Assembly (NCBI GenBank): GCA_002816585.1
Contig: MUCT01000034.1
Location: 1-42,482 of the forward strand
DNA: 42,482 bases
Direction: 5' to 3'
Source of the DNA: SAR202 cluster bacterium Io17-Chloro-G6
GTDB lineage: Bacteria; Chloroflexota; Dehalococcoidia; UBA3495
Of this stretch, positions 8,268 to 16,270 are shown piece after piece. The notes under the pieces were generated by a model. That model made no database searches, was not told the origin of the DNA, and saw only the letters and a program-made list of their open reading frames with translations. Made by a program: the position numbers and the translations under genes. Positions within the stretch are counted from its first letter, which is position 1. Every line of letters begins with the position of its first letter.

Positions 8268-8432
8268 ATGAGTGGTTTGCTGGTTGCTCTGCCAATTGTT
8301 TGTTGCCTGTTGATTCCTGCCGTATTCGGCGTGGGCGCCTTGCTTTTTCGAAGACCGGAAAAGCGGCCCCAGGAACCAGACGGTCAGAGAAACAGCCTGC
8401 CACATCCCCTAGAAAGTGATCTTCGAAATTGA
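8268..8432 (+). CDS. Small single-pass membrane protein with Cys-Cys pair
   Basis: 54 residues, starting at ATG 8268 and ending at TGA 8430-8432. One hydrophobic helix spans residues 3-27 and holds the vicinal pair Cys12-Cys13 in LPIVCCLLIPAVFG. A charged, proline-rich tail follows (FRRPEKRPQEPDGQ). The CC followed by a proline recalls the metal-binding pair in helix 1 of MerT/MerF and of tiny DUF2933-like proteins, but I do not claim membership. It sits 24 bases after the selenoglutaredoxin and ends 16 bases before the redoxin start, so it is part of the operon. Likely role: membrane capture of thiophilic metal or partner of the transporter at 9163; this is inference. Confidence 0.65.
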   Translation: MSGLLVALPIVCCLLIPAVFGVGALLFRRPEKRPQEPDGQRNSLPHPLESDLRN

Positions 8433-8448
8433 AAGGACCGTGCCTCCT

Positions 8449-9000
8449 GTGAAATTAACTAACTCTAAGTTGCTGACGGCACCAAAATTTCTAATCGCAT
8501 TGATACTGACCTTAGCCGCAGTCCTAATGGCCTGCGGAGGGGGTGCTTCCGGCCCAGAGTTAGGAGCGGCCGCAAACAGCGCGAGTCCGCCGGCCGATTC
8601 CCAGCCCGCAAATAAAGTGCAGGCAGTCTCCTTATCAATGGACGACTACGTGGGCAGCACCGTGGTCTTATATTTCTCCTTCCCCGGTTGACCCACCTGC
8701 GGGCTGGAGGCTCCAGCCCTAGGACGAGTGCAGCAGGAATTTCGATCTCAAGGTGTCCAGGTGCTGGCGATTAACACCGCCCCATGGATACCGGTGGAGG
8801 AATGGCGGGATTACTGGCGTAGCAAGGACGCCAAGGATGTATCCTGGGCCAATGATAGGGACCAGCAGATGCTCAAGAGGTTCGAGGTGACCAGCTTGGG
8901 CACCACCATCATCATCGACCCACAGGGGCGCATTTCCTACCGCGACGCTGGACCTACACCATACGAAATCCTGCGGACCGAGATTGAAAAGACGTTGTGA
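8449..9000 (+). CDS. TlpA/redoxin-like lipoprotein, selenoprotein (UxxC, TGA recoded)
   Basis: 183 residues reading TGA 8689-8691 as selenocysteine. GTG 8449 is chosen because AAAGGA (8432-8437) precedes it. The signal peptide ends in a lipobox LMAC (Cys29) followed by GGG, so the mature protein is lipid-anchored outside the membrane. After a Ser/Ala/Pro linker comes a thioredoxin-like domain: VVLYFSFPG-U-PTCGLEAPAL, where homologues have a W-C-x-x-C site. U81 replaces the first Cys and Cys84 is kept. The rest is a normal fold: VQVLAINTAPWIPVEEW, an SLGTTIIIDPQGRI cis-Pro-region equivalent, and RDAGPTPYEILRTEIEK. A perfect 8-bp hairpin follows the TGA. The true stop is TGA 8998-9000. It probably reduces thiols or metal-bound species at the cell surface. 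Confidence 0.88.
8701..8719 (+). promoter_or_regulatory. Candidate bacterial SECIS hairpin of the redoxin gene
   Basis: GGGCTGGA (8701-8708) and TCCAGCCC (8712-8719) form a perfect 8-bp stem closed by loop GGC, with G at the first two loop positions. The loop begins 18 nt after the TGA codon at 8689-8691. Geometry and loop guanine fit bacterial SECIS elements bound by SelB. It encodes the stretch just after the UxxC motif. Confidence 0.75.
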
Positions 9001-9049
9001 GTCGCTTGTCAGGCATCACCCTGTTTAGATTGCTTGGATTAGGTCCACC

Positions 9050-9163
9050 GTGAGGCCCGCAGACTGCATCCAACCCGACGTTACATCGGTGACGGGTGAG
9101 ACGGCACAAGCCGGTGTGATTACCGCGCCCACCTGCTGGCCGAAGAACGATTTGGAGAATTGA
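9050..9163 (+). CDS. Possible 37-residue ORF coupled to the MerT-like gene
   Basis: GTG 9050 opens a frame of 37 codons with two cysteines (MRPADCIQPD near the start, APTCWPKNDLEN at the end). Its TGA stop (9161-9163) overlaps the ATG at 9163 in TGATG, as in translationally coupled genes. There is only a weak ribosome-binding site and no recognised domain. It may be a real small protein, a leader peptide, or chance. It fills the only sizeable gap in the operon. Confidence 0.3.
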   Translation: MRPADCIQPDVTSVTGETAQAGVITAPTCWPKNDLEN

Positions 9164-9498
9164 TGAAATTATTGCAGGTTGAAAAGCCTTTTGTAGCCCT
9201 GCTTAGCGGACTGTTGCCACTTCCCTGGTGATGAGTGGTTCCGGGCTTGCTCGGCGTTCTAGGGGGAACATCAGTCGGGCTTGCCTTGGCGCCTGCGTTG
9301 CAGGTGCTCACCTGGCCATTATTGGTGGTCAATCTGCTCATGCTGGCACGGGGTTGGTGGCTGGCGCCGTCCCATGGCAGATTGTGGGGCACCAGATGGG
9401 AGAACCGGGCCACGGTGACATTGATCCTATCCACCGGTTTGTCCGTCGTGTTATGGACGTTCCGGTTTGCTGGTGTGCTGGGCCAAAGTCCTGTATAG
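9163..9498 (+). CDS. MerT/MerF-like three-helix membrane protein with tandem selenocysteine (UU)
   Basis: 111 residues if the two consecutive TGA codons at 9229-9231 and 9232-9234 are read as Sec-Sec. ATG 9163 has GGAG (9154-9157) five bases upstream. The frame MKLLQVEKPFVALLSGLLPL continues PW-UU-VVPGLLGVLGG, then two more hydrophobic spans (VGLALAPALQVLTWPLLVVN and ATVTLILSTGLSVVLW). In mercuric transporters MerT, MerF and relatives, helix 1 carries a Cys-Cys pair followed two residues later by Pro (CC-x-x-P); here UU-V-V-P takes its place. The two cytoplasmic cysteines of MerT are absent. A frame starting after the TGAs (GTG 9235) would lose helix 1. It is the last gene of the operon; the next gene is convergent, 14 bases away. 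I infer uptake or handling of a soft metal. Confidence 0.75.
9241..9254 (+). promoter_or_regulatory. Weak SECIS-like hairpin after the tandem TGA
   Basis: CCGGG (9241-9245) can pair with CTCGG (9250-9254), with one G-U, around loop CTTG. It begins 6 nt after the second TGA. An alternative 5-bp stem is GTTCC (9238-9242) with GGAAC (9265-9269). Neither fits the SECIS pattern as well as the two upstream hairpins, since the early loop G is missing from the first. Recoding of two adjacent codons may need a different geometry. Confidence 0.3.
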
Positions 9499-9512
9499 GC
9501 CGTATGCCGCCG

Positions 9513-11036
9513 TTAAGCCTCGGCTTGGGACTCTTCCAATTCACCCGCCCCCTCAGGCTGCTCCCCCTCTCCAACCCGGCCCCCTTTTACGGCCGAGATG
9601 GTCATGGCACACAGGATCATCCCCGTCATTGCCCAAAAAGCGTAACGTAGACCCACGGTAAAGGCGTTGCCCACGCCTTCAGTCCCGCCCCGCACCGCCT
9701 CCAGGCTGGGTTCGAAGCCCATGGAGTTCATGGTGGTGGTGACGATGATTGTGGCGATGGCGATGCTGGAAACGTTGGCTCCATTGCGCACCAAGTTCAA
9801 GAACCCAGACACCACCCCGTATTTAGCCTGGCCGACCGCGTTCATCACCGAACTGGAGTTGGGGGAATAGAAGATTCCCATGCCGCTGCTCATCAGCATC
9901 TGCGCCGGCACTATCATCCATAAGGGCGAGGTTTCGGTCACCTGGGTTAAGATGAGCAACCCAGTGGCTGTACAAGCCAGGCCGCCAACTGTGAAGGGAC
10001 GCCATCCGAAACGGTCGGAGAGCATCCCGCTAACGGACCCCAGCACCGCCATGCAGATCGCGCCGGGCACCACCACAAAGCCTGCCGTCTTGGCGCTGTA
10101 GCCCAGGACGTTCTGTAGGTAAAACGGCATCAGGAACATGGCCGCCGACGAGCCCAAAAAGGTTAGAAATGCCGCTGACACGCCCAATGAAAAGGTCCTG
10201 CCCTTGAACAGCCGCAGATCCAGCATGGGGGCGGTGCATCGCAGTTCCCACCAGACAAATACGCCCAGCATCCCGACGGCTCCACCGAAGGCGGCAAGGA
10301 TGAATGGCGATAACCAGCCTGCCCGGTTGCCGGTGGTCATAGCGAGCAGCAGTGTCACCAAAACCCCCGTTGAAAGCGCCGCGCCAAACCAGTCGAACCG
10401 GGCGCCCTGAGTCTCCCGGACTTCCGGCATGCCCCGCATCACCCATGCCGCCGCGGCCATTCCGATTACGACCAAGGGCAAGGTCAGGAAGAACACGATT
10501 CGCCATCCGAAAGCGTCGACCGCTATGCCTCCAATCGCCGGACCGGCAATGGCGCCCACCCCCACCATGGTCATATATAAACCGATGGCCCGGCCCTTTT
10601 CGTTCGCCGGAAACGCAGAAGTCATGATGGCCATGCCGGTGCCCTGAGTCATGGCTGCTCCGACACCCTGCAGGACGCGGGAGGGGATCAGCATCTCCAA
10701 TGTCGGTGATAGCCCAGCTAACACTGCCCCAAGAGCCAGCACCACCATTCCGGTGATGTAGACCCGTTTGCGTCCAACGATGTCCGAAAGCCGGCCCATG
10801 GGCAGGAGCAAAGCGCTGATGGTTAGCGCGTAGATAATGACCACCCACTGGATGGTGGGTAGGTCGGTCTGGAACCTGGCGGCGATGGTGGGCAGCGCAA
10901 TATTGACGCTGCCATGGTCGACCACCGAGGCAAAGATGCCGATGGCCAGGGCCGCGAAGACCCAGTATTTGTAGTGGGAACTGCGGGTCAGAGAAGGCCC
11001 GCCGCCTGTGTTAGCGCTGGGGTTGTTCAAAGACAT
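9513..11036 (-). CDS. MFS transporter, DHA2 (EmrB/QacA) type, 14 helices
   Basis: 507 residues with about 14 hydrophobic segments and the MFS loop motif GRLSDIVGRKRVYITG after helix 2 (motif A). Motif C-like GVGAIAGPAIGGI lies in helix 5, as in proton-coupled antiporters that expel drugs. The N-terminal helix ends VVDHGSVNIALPTIAARF, which is the D1 motif of the DHA2 family. The C-terminal tail is acidic. The gene converges on the selenoprotein operon, with only 14 bases between the stops, so it is not part of that operon. The substrate is unknown. Confidence 0.9.
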   Translation of the reverse strand: MSLNNPSANTGGGPSLTRSSHYKYWVFAALAIGIFASVVDHGSVNIALPTIAARFQTDLPTIQWVVIIYALTISALLLPMGRLSDIVGRKRVYITGMVVLALGAVLAGLSPTLEMLIPSRVLQGVGAAMTQGTGMAIMTSAFPANEKGRAIGLYMTMVGVGAIAGPAIGGIAVDAFGWRIVFFLTLPLVVIGMAAAAWVMRGMPEVRETQGARFDWFGAALSTGVLVTLLLAMTTGNRAGWLSPFILAAFGGAVGMLGVFVWWELRCTAPMLDLRLFKGRTFSLGVSAAFLTFLGSSAAMFLMPFYLQNVLGYSAKTAGFVVVPGAICMAVLGSVSGMLSDRFGWRPFTVGGLACTATGLLILTQVTETSPLWMIVPAQMLMSSGMGIFYSPNSSSVMNAVGQAKYGVVSGFLNLVRNGANVSSIAIATIIVTTTMNSMGFEPSLEAVRGGTEGVGNAFTVGLRYAFWAMTGMILCAMTISAVKGGRVGEGEQPEGAGELEESQAEA

Positions 11037-11170
11037 TCCGGATAAGGTTACTTTAGTTACGGATGCCTTGTCGCACCTACCGCCCGATACGGTCGCCTGG
11101 CGGCTGATGTATCATGGGGTGCCCGGCGTGCTACGGCGCATAAATAACCTGCGATTTACAGGAGTTCAAG

Positions 11171-11731
11171 ATGGCGCGAATACCCACGGCCAGCAGAGAG
11201 AGCGTACCACAGGAGCAACTGGCAGCCTTTGACGAATTGGTCAGCGAGCGAGGCAGCGTGCCGGATAGCGGCCCCATTGCCATCATGATCAACGTCCCTG
11301 AACTCACAAAACGTGGCGAGCACCTGAGGGCCTACCTCCGGGGTGACGAGTCCAGTCTGCGGGCCAACGTCCGCGAACTGGCTATGATACTAACCGCCCG
11401 CGAGATGGATTGCCAGTTCATCTGGAACGCCCATGCCGCCGCTGGCCGCCAGGCGGGGCTAAGCGACGAGTTGGTAAACAACCTGAGAGACAAAAAGGAC
11501 CTGCCAAGCCTCTCAACTGAAGAGTCGGCGGTGGTCAACTACGGGCGGGAGTTTTTCCGCACCCACAAAGTCAGCCAAACCACATTTGATGCTGCCCGGT
11601 CTCAGTTTGGTGTACGGGGCCTGGTGGAACTGACCAACCTCATGGGTTATTACTCGTCCCTGGCCTTTAACATCAACGCCTTCGATGTCGGCCTCCCTGC
11701 TGATATCAAGGAGTCACCGTTGCCGGTGTAG
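11171..11731 (+). CDS. Carboxymuconolactone decarboxylase (AhpD-like) family protein
   Basis: 186 residues with an all-helical CMD domain: VRELAMILTAREMDCQFIW, NAHAAAGRQAGLSDELV, then the second half around VVNYGREFFRTHKVSQ and GLVELTNLMGYYSSLAFN. The AhpD CxxC pair is lacking, so it is unlikely to be an alkylhydroperoxidase and resembles the decarboxylase-like branch. AGGAG (11158-11162) lies ahead of ATG 11171. It is divergent from the MFS gene, with 134 bases between them. A second CMD-family gene lies at 29924. Confidence 0.85.
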   Translation: MARIPTASRESVPQEQLAAFDELVSERGSVPDSGPIAIMINVPELTKRGEHLRAYLRGDESSLRANVRELAMILTAREMDCQFIWNAHAAAGRQAGLSDELVNNLRDKKDLPSLSTEESAVVNYGREFFRTHKVSQTTFDAARSQFGVRGLVELTNLMGYYSSLAFNINAFDVGLPADIKESPLPV

Positions 11732-11905
11732 GCCGAGATCCTCCTAACCCCTTGAATGAAAGGGGGACTTTTGATTGTTGCTAAAGGAGGCCTGCCACGC
11801 GTTGGCCGTGCTTCGTATCACGAGATTCCGCCAGAACGTAGCTTGCTCGCCGCCTAGAATTGGAGTGCCTCGGAGTGCCAATCAGAGACATCGGTAAATC
11901 AAAGT

Positions 11906-11937
11906 TTGTCTAGACTTTGATAAGGCTGTTGTATTAT
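11906..11937 (+). promoter_or_regulatory. Possible promoter/operator of the Rel gene
   Basis: TTGTCT (11906-11911) and TATTAT (11932-11937) resemble -35 and -10 boxes but with a long 20-bp spacer. CAAAG (11900-11904) and CTTTG (11915-11919) form a dyad centred on TCTAGA, overlapping the -35. Transcription would start only a few bases before GTG 11951, giving a near-leaderless message. The remainder of the 219-base gap holds nothing else I can support. Confidence 0.3.
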
Positions 11938-11950
11938 TATTCATCGTACG

Positions 11951-14176
11951 GTGGTAGCGAAGGATAAGGTAGCTTCAGAAGGCGCTAAAACCCTTATCGA
12001 GAGGGTTAGCACCTACCTGCCCGAAGAAAGTACCGAAATGGTGGGGCAGGCCTACCTTTTCGCCGATGAGTGCCACGAAGGCCAGATGCGTAAGTCGGGC
12101 GAACCCTACATCGCCCACCCCTTGGAAACCGCCCTCTTCCTGGCTGGCCTCCACCTAGACTCCCACACCATTGTCTCCGCACTGCTCCATGACGTAGTCG
12201 AAGACTGCGGCGTTTCATTGGACGAGATCACCCAGAGGTTTGGGCCCGAAGTGTCCAAACTGGTCGACGGGGTCACCAAGCTGACCCGTATGGACGACAA
12301 GCTCCAACTTCCAACCGAAGATGTCGCCAGCCTGATGGACGATGCGGAGCACCTGCACGCCGAAAGCCTGCGCAAGATGCTTGTTTCCATGGCGGAAGAC
12401 ATCCGTGTGGTTTTGATCAAGCTGGCCGACCGCTTGCACAACATGCAGACGCTGGATGCCCTGCCTCCCGAAAAGCGAAAGCGCATTGCCCAGGAGACTC
12501 TGGACATCTACTCTCCCCTGGCCCACCGCCTGGGCATCTGGGAGATTAAGTGGCGGTTGGATGACCTTGCCTTCCGGCACCTGAACGAGGAGGCTTACCG
12601 GGATATCTCCAGGATCATGGCCGCCAAGCGCACCGAGCGCGAGGATTACATAGAGAAGGTTACCTCCGCGCTAAGGGAAGAGTTGGCCGGCTACGGCATC
12701 GCCGCTGAAGTGATTGGCCGCCCCAAGGGCATCTACAGCACCTACCGCAAGATGCAGAAATACCAGACCCAGGGAAAAGACTTCGGCGACATCTACGACT
12801 TGTTTGCCTTGAGGGTGCTGGTTGAGGAGACCGCCGATTGCTACAAGTCACTGGGGGTGGTCCACCAACTGTGGCACCCCATTCCCGGTCAGTTTGATGA
12901 CTACATCGGCAACCCCAAAGAGAACATGTACCAGGCGCTCCATACCACCGTCATTTGCGACGGCGGGACGCCCTTGGAAGTTCAGATCAAGACCTACGAG
13001 TTGCACCAGATCGCTGAATACGGCGTCGCGGCCCACTGGGCCTACAAAGAAGGTGGCGGAGGCGACCAACGGTTCGACGAGAAGATGACCTGGCTCCGGC
13101 AGTTGCTCGAATGGCAGCGGGAGGTGGCCGGAACCGCCGAGTTCATCGAATCGGTCAAGCAGGACATCTTCCACGACCAAGTCTTCGTTTATACCCCCAA
13201 AGGACGGATCGTTGAGCTGACCTCCGGTTCTACCCCCGTCGACTTCGCCTATAAGATACACACCGAAATGGGCCACCGTTGCGTTGGCGCCAAGGTAAAC
13301 GGAAAACTTACCGCATTGGATACTGCGTTGGAGAACGGTGACACGGTTGAGATATTCACCTCCAAGTCGGATCGTGGCCCCAGCCTCGACTGGCTGAATC
13401 CCAACCGCGGCTACGTAATGTCGGCTGGCGCCCGGCAAAGCGTCCGCCAATGGTTCCGGAGGCAAGAGCGCAGCACCAATATCCAGAGGGGAAGGGAAGT
13501 GCTGCGGCGGGAGTTGCGGCGGCTCGACCAGAAGGTGGATGACGAGACCCTGTTAGGCCTGTTCAAAGTAGACACCAAGGACGACCTGCTGGCCAACCTG
13601 GGCTCCGGCAACCTGGCCGAGAGTCTACTGTCCCACCGCCTCGCCCAGATCGGCCAAGAGACCGAACCGCCGATGACCCACCGGCGCAATGACCTGCCAA
13701 TTTCCAGCCCCAGTTCCGGCATTACCGTACTGGGCGTCGGCTCCCTGCTGACCCGCATGGGCCGGTGTTGCAACCCCATTCCCGGCGAGCCAATCATCGG
13801 TTTCATCACCCGCACCCGTGGAGTTACTGTCCACAAGCAGGACTGTGCCAGCGTCCGGAATGAGGACGAGCCCGAGCGCTTGGTGGACGTGCAGTGGGGA
13901 GAGGAGCAACAACTCTATCCGGTGCGAGTCACCATGAAGGCCTACGACCGCGTCGGGCTGCTGCGGGACATGACTTCCTTGGTTTCCAACGAGGGCGTGA
14001 ACATCGCCTCCGTGATCACCGAGGAGTGGGCCGACGGCACGGTGACGATGGCTCTTACCTGCCACACCACCGGTCTGGACCAGCTAAACAAGCTCTTCTC
14101 CAAGCTGGAGGGGGTGCGCGGCTGTATCTCTGTGACCCGCGACCGTTCCAACATGCCCGCCCCTTCCCGCAGCTAA
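11951..14176 (+). CDS. rel: Bifunctional (p)ppGpp synthetase/hydrolase Rel (RelA/SpoT family)
   Basis: 741 residues, full length for long RSH enzymes. The hydrolase domain is intact: His56 and the HDVVED motif (His80-Asp81, Glu84-Asp85). The synthetase domain has GRPKGIYSTYRKMQKYQ, YDLFALRVLVEE and NPKENMYQALHTTV with VQIKTYELHQIAEYGVAAHW. The TGS domain follows (FVYTPKGRIVELTSGSTPVD), then the zinc-finger/conserved-cysteine segment GRCCNPIPGEPIIGFITRTR and a C-terminal ACT domain (VTMKAYDRVGLLRDMTSLVS). It makes and degrades the stringent-response alarmone from ATP and GDP/GTP on starved ribosomes. Both activities are predicted because both active sites are intact. The start is GTG with no Shine-Dalgarno, consistent with a near-leaderless mRNA. 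Confidence 0.96.
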   Translation: MVAKDKVASEGAKTLIERVSTYLPEESTEMVGQAYLFADECHEGQMRKSGEPYIAHPLETALFLAGLHLDSHTIVSALLHDVVEDCGVSLDEITQRFGPEVSKLVDGVTKLTRMDDKLQLPTEDVASLMDDAEHLHAESLRKMLVSMAEDIRVVLIKLADRLHNMQTLDALPPEKRKRIAQETLDIYSPLAHRLGIWEIKWRLDDLAFRHLNEEAYRDISRIMAAKRTEREDYIEKVTSALREELAGYGIAAEVIGRPKGIYSTYRKMQKYQTQGKDFGDIYDLFALRVLVEETADCYKSLGVVHQLWHPIPGQFDDYIGNPKENMYQALHTTVICDGGTPLEVQIKTYELHQIAEYGVAAHWAYKEGGGGDQRFDEKMTWLRQLLEWQREVAGTAEFIESVKQDIFHDQVFVYTPKGRIVELTSGSTPVDFAYKIHTEMGHRCVGAKVNGKLTALDTALENGDTVEIFTSKSDRGPSLDWLNPNRGYVMSAGARQSVRQWFRRQERSTNIQRGREVLRRELRRLDQKVDDETLLGLFKVDTKDDLLANLGSGNLAESLLSHRLAQIGQETEPPMTHRRNDLPISSPSSGITVLGVGSLLTRMGRCCNPIPGEPIIGFITRTRGVTVHKQDCASVRNEDEPERLVDVQWGEEQQLYPVRVTMKAYDRVGLLRDMTSLVSNEGVNIASVITEEWADGTVTMALTCHTTGLDQLNKLFSKLEGVRGCISVTRDRSNMPAPSRS

Positions 14177-14320
14177 CCGGCTTTTCCCGGACTCCTCTCC
14201 GGTTTCGTGCCCTCGTCTCCCACCGTAGCTCACTCCACCGGTGCTCGTCGTCGCGATATGTATAATGTGGGCTCGCGCCGGTGCGCTAAATTAATTTGAG
14301 ACTAATCTGGAGGAAGTATA

Positions 14321-14710
14321 ATGCCAGAGAGAAAGCCCATTATTCCACCGGGAGCCGCACACAACCCGGCCCTGTCACCCGGAGTCGAGGTTGGGGATTT
14401 TTTGTTCGTCTCGGGCCACGTAGCGACGGACAAAAACGGCAACGTAGTTGGTGTGGGTGACGCCGAGGCTCAATCCCGTCAGGTGATGGCCAACATCCGA
14501 GATGTCGTCACCGCCGCCGGAGGCAAGATGGAGGACGTGGCCAAGATCACCTGCTTCCTCACCGACATCGCAAATTACCCCGCTTATGGCAAGGTCCGGG
14601 CCGAGACCTGGCCCAATGACCCGCCCGCCAGTTCCACCGTTGTTGTGGCCGGTCTGGTGCGGCCGGAACTCCTGGTGGAAGTAGAAGCCATAGTCCGTCT
14701 CCCAAGCTAA
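14321..14710 (+). CDS. RidA/YjgF-family protein (second copy)
   Basis: 129 residues with the Rid fold: GVEVGDFLFVSGHVATDKNG, QSRQVMANIRDVVTAAGGKM, VAKITCFLTDIANY and the end strand LLVEVEAIVRLPS. The expected catalytic-Arg region reads PPASSTVVVAGLVRPEL; the archetypal R-x-x-V arginine is missing, so it is another atypical Rid protein. GGAGGAAG precedes ATG 14321. It stands alone between rel and a convergent MFS gene, and a compact GC hairpin with a T-run follows the stop. Confidence 0.9.
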   Translation: MPERKPIIPPGAAHNPALSPGVEVGDFLFVSGHVATDKNGNVVGVGDAEAQSRQVMANIRDVVTAAGGKMEDVAKITCFLTDIANYPAYGKVRAETWPNDPPASSTVVVAGLVRPELLVEVEAIVRLPS

Positions 14711-14719
14711 CCGCCGCCG

Positions 14720-14737
14720 CCGGCATAGCCGGGTTTT
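14720..14737 (+). terminator. Intrinsic terminator of the CCGGC family
   Basis: CCGGC (14720-14724), loop ATA, GCCGG (14728-14732), then GTTTT. It begins 10 bases after the stop of the RidA gene. The following 213 bases to the convergent MFS gene hold no gene I would support; an 83-codon minus-strand frame there lacks any family signature. Confidence 0.65.
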
Positions 14738-14950
14738 AACGTGAAAGGGTCCTTCAGGGATAGCTTTTCCGGAAGGCCCCTTTTAGTTTTAGAGCCATGG
14801 AACCAGGAACCATCTGGTTGGCGTTCTCCTTCCGCATGGTCGGTGAGCCAAGTTGCACGCGAAGGAAATACGATCACCAGACCAACCGCAACGACCATTC
14901 CGGGGTTATCTTCGTGGAGCGTAACCTGGGGATGCAGCGGAATCAGAGCG

Positions 14951-16270
14951 CTAATCATCGGCCGCGGCTGGGACTAACGGAACGGAGTCTTCCCAGTTGG
15001 GGATCAGCATTCGGCTGGTCGGCTCCATGGACATGATGACAACGGCCCCCGCTACACTGGCGACGGTTGATACGATGATGGTCGCGGCATAGGAGTCGAA
15101 CAGCCAAAAGAGAGCTCCGCCCAGCCAAGCTCCCATTGCCATCCCCGCGCCCGCTCCGAATGCCTGCCAGCCGAACGAAGAGCCCATGGGCCCTCGGCCG
15201 AAGTATTGGCGGTTGATGACCGGGAAGGCTGAACCCTCGCCGCCGTACCCGACGCCGAAGATTACCGCAAACAGGTAGAACTGCCAGGGGTCCTGGGCCC
15301 AGAAGAGCATCAACACCGGCAGTCCCTGCCACACGAAGGCCGTGGCCATGGTGCCCCTTGCCCCGATGTAATCTGAGATCACTGGAGTCAGGAACCTGGT
15401 GGTCACACTGAGCAAGGCCAGGGTGCTAAGCACTCCGGCGGCAGCCACCTCTTCCATGCCTGCCAGTACGGCGATGGGAATCACATATATGATTACTATG
15501 GAGTGGCCCATGCAACCCAGGAAGTGGATTAACACCAACTTCCAGAACGTGGTGGTCGATTGCATGCTGGACCGGAATGCCTTGACTCGCAACCGTTCGA
15601 GTACTGGGTCCCGCTCCTGTGGCAGAGCCTCTGATTCAGGAGCGCCGAAGGCTCTGATTCCGATGTCCGAAGGCCGGTTCCTAAATAAGGCCATCAACAC
15701 CAACATGATTATCCCGCCGACGATTGCTATCGACCAGAAAGCCATCTTCCACGACGCACCCGCTATGAGAACGCTGACCACGATGGCCATCACCGCGGGT
15801 CCCAGGCCGTGGGATGCTTGCAGTAATCCCACGCCGTAGCCCAAATGGGTGCGGAACCAGTAGGAGGCAGTGGTGAGGATCGGTACGCTGAAACAGGCGC
15901 CGGCCACCCCCAGGAACAGACCATAAGATATCCAGAGGTGCCAGACCTGGGAGACCGCTCCAGTCATGATGGCGCCGATGACGAAAGTGACGACCCCGAA
16001 CATGATGACTTTGCGCGCGCCGTAGCGGTCGGTGCAGTATCCGCTTAAGGGGGCCAGCAGGGCGCCGGTGATGCTGGCCAAAGCGTAAGCGAGGGTGACG
16101 GTAGCCGGGCTCCAGCCCATGTCGTCTTGCAAGGGGACGATGAGCACGCCGAAGGCTTGCCGGATGGAACCGCCGACCATGTGCATGAAGGCCGCGATGG
16201 CTATTATGATCCAGGCGTAGTGGACCTTAGTCGATAGGCCGAACGCGCCTTTATTTTTAGGTCTTAGCAT
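14951..16270 (-). CDS. MFS transporter (12 helices, oxalate/formate- or monocarboxylate-like)
   Basis: 439 residues with 12 predicted helices. Helix 1 begins VHYAWIIIAIAAFMHMVGGS and leads to RQAFGVLIVPLQDDMGWSPA, which is the usual opening of the monocarboxylate/OxlT-like branch. The motif-A loop is PLSGYCTDRYGARKVIMFG. The central loop (about residues 200-235) is hydrophilic. The substrate is probably an organic anion, but nothing in the sequence decides it. A related MFS gene lies at 27709 and shares this helix-1 pattern. Confidence 0.9.
   Translation of the reverse strand: MLRPKNKGAFGLSTKVHYAWIIIAIAAFMHMVGGSIRQAFGVLIVPLQDDMGWSPATVTLAYALASITGALLAPLSGYCTDRYGARKVIMFGVVTFVIGAIMTGAVSQVWHLWISYGLFLGVAGACFSVPILTTASYWFRTHLGYGVGLLQASHGLGPAVMAIVVSVLIAGASWKMAFWSIAIVGGIIMLVLMALFRNRPSDIGIRAFGAPESEALPQERDPVLERLRVKAFRSSMQSTTTFWKLVLIHFLGCMGHSIVIIYVIPIAVLAGMEEVAAAGVLSTLALLSVTTRFLTPVISDYIGARGTMATAFVWQGLPVLMLFWAQDPWQFYLFAVIFGVGYGGEGSAFPVINRQYFGRGPMGSSFGWQAFGAGAGMAMGAWLGGALFWLFDSYAATIIVSTVASVAGAVVIMSMEPTSRMLIPNWEDSVPLVPAAADD

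Noticed and set aside
9003..9090. Another TGA-containing frame (GPP-TGA-GPQ) in the gap
   Set aside because: It is short, has a second TGA soon after, no start signal and no Cys-motif context.
8007..9498. Treating the three TGA-split frames as pseudogenes or as six separate short genes
   Set aside because: In each the only defect is TGA at an expected Cys, the reading frame is unbroken on both sides, start signals lie before the TGA, and two have well-placed hairpins.
11171..11731. AhpD-type selenoprotein or peroxidase
   Set aside because: The frame has no TGA and no CxxC or UxxC in the CMD domain.
14707..14958. 83-codon minus-strand frame between the RidA and MFS genes
   Set aside because: It has no family signature and covers the terminator of the RidA gene; probably chance.
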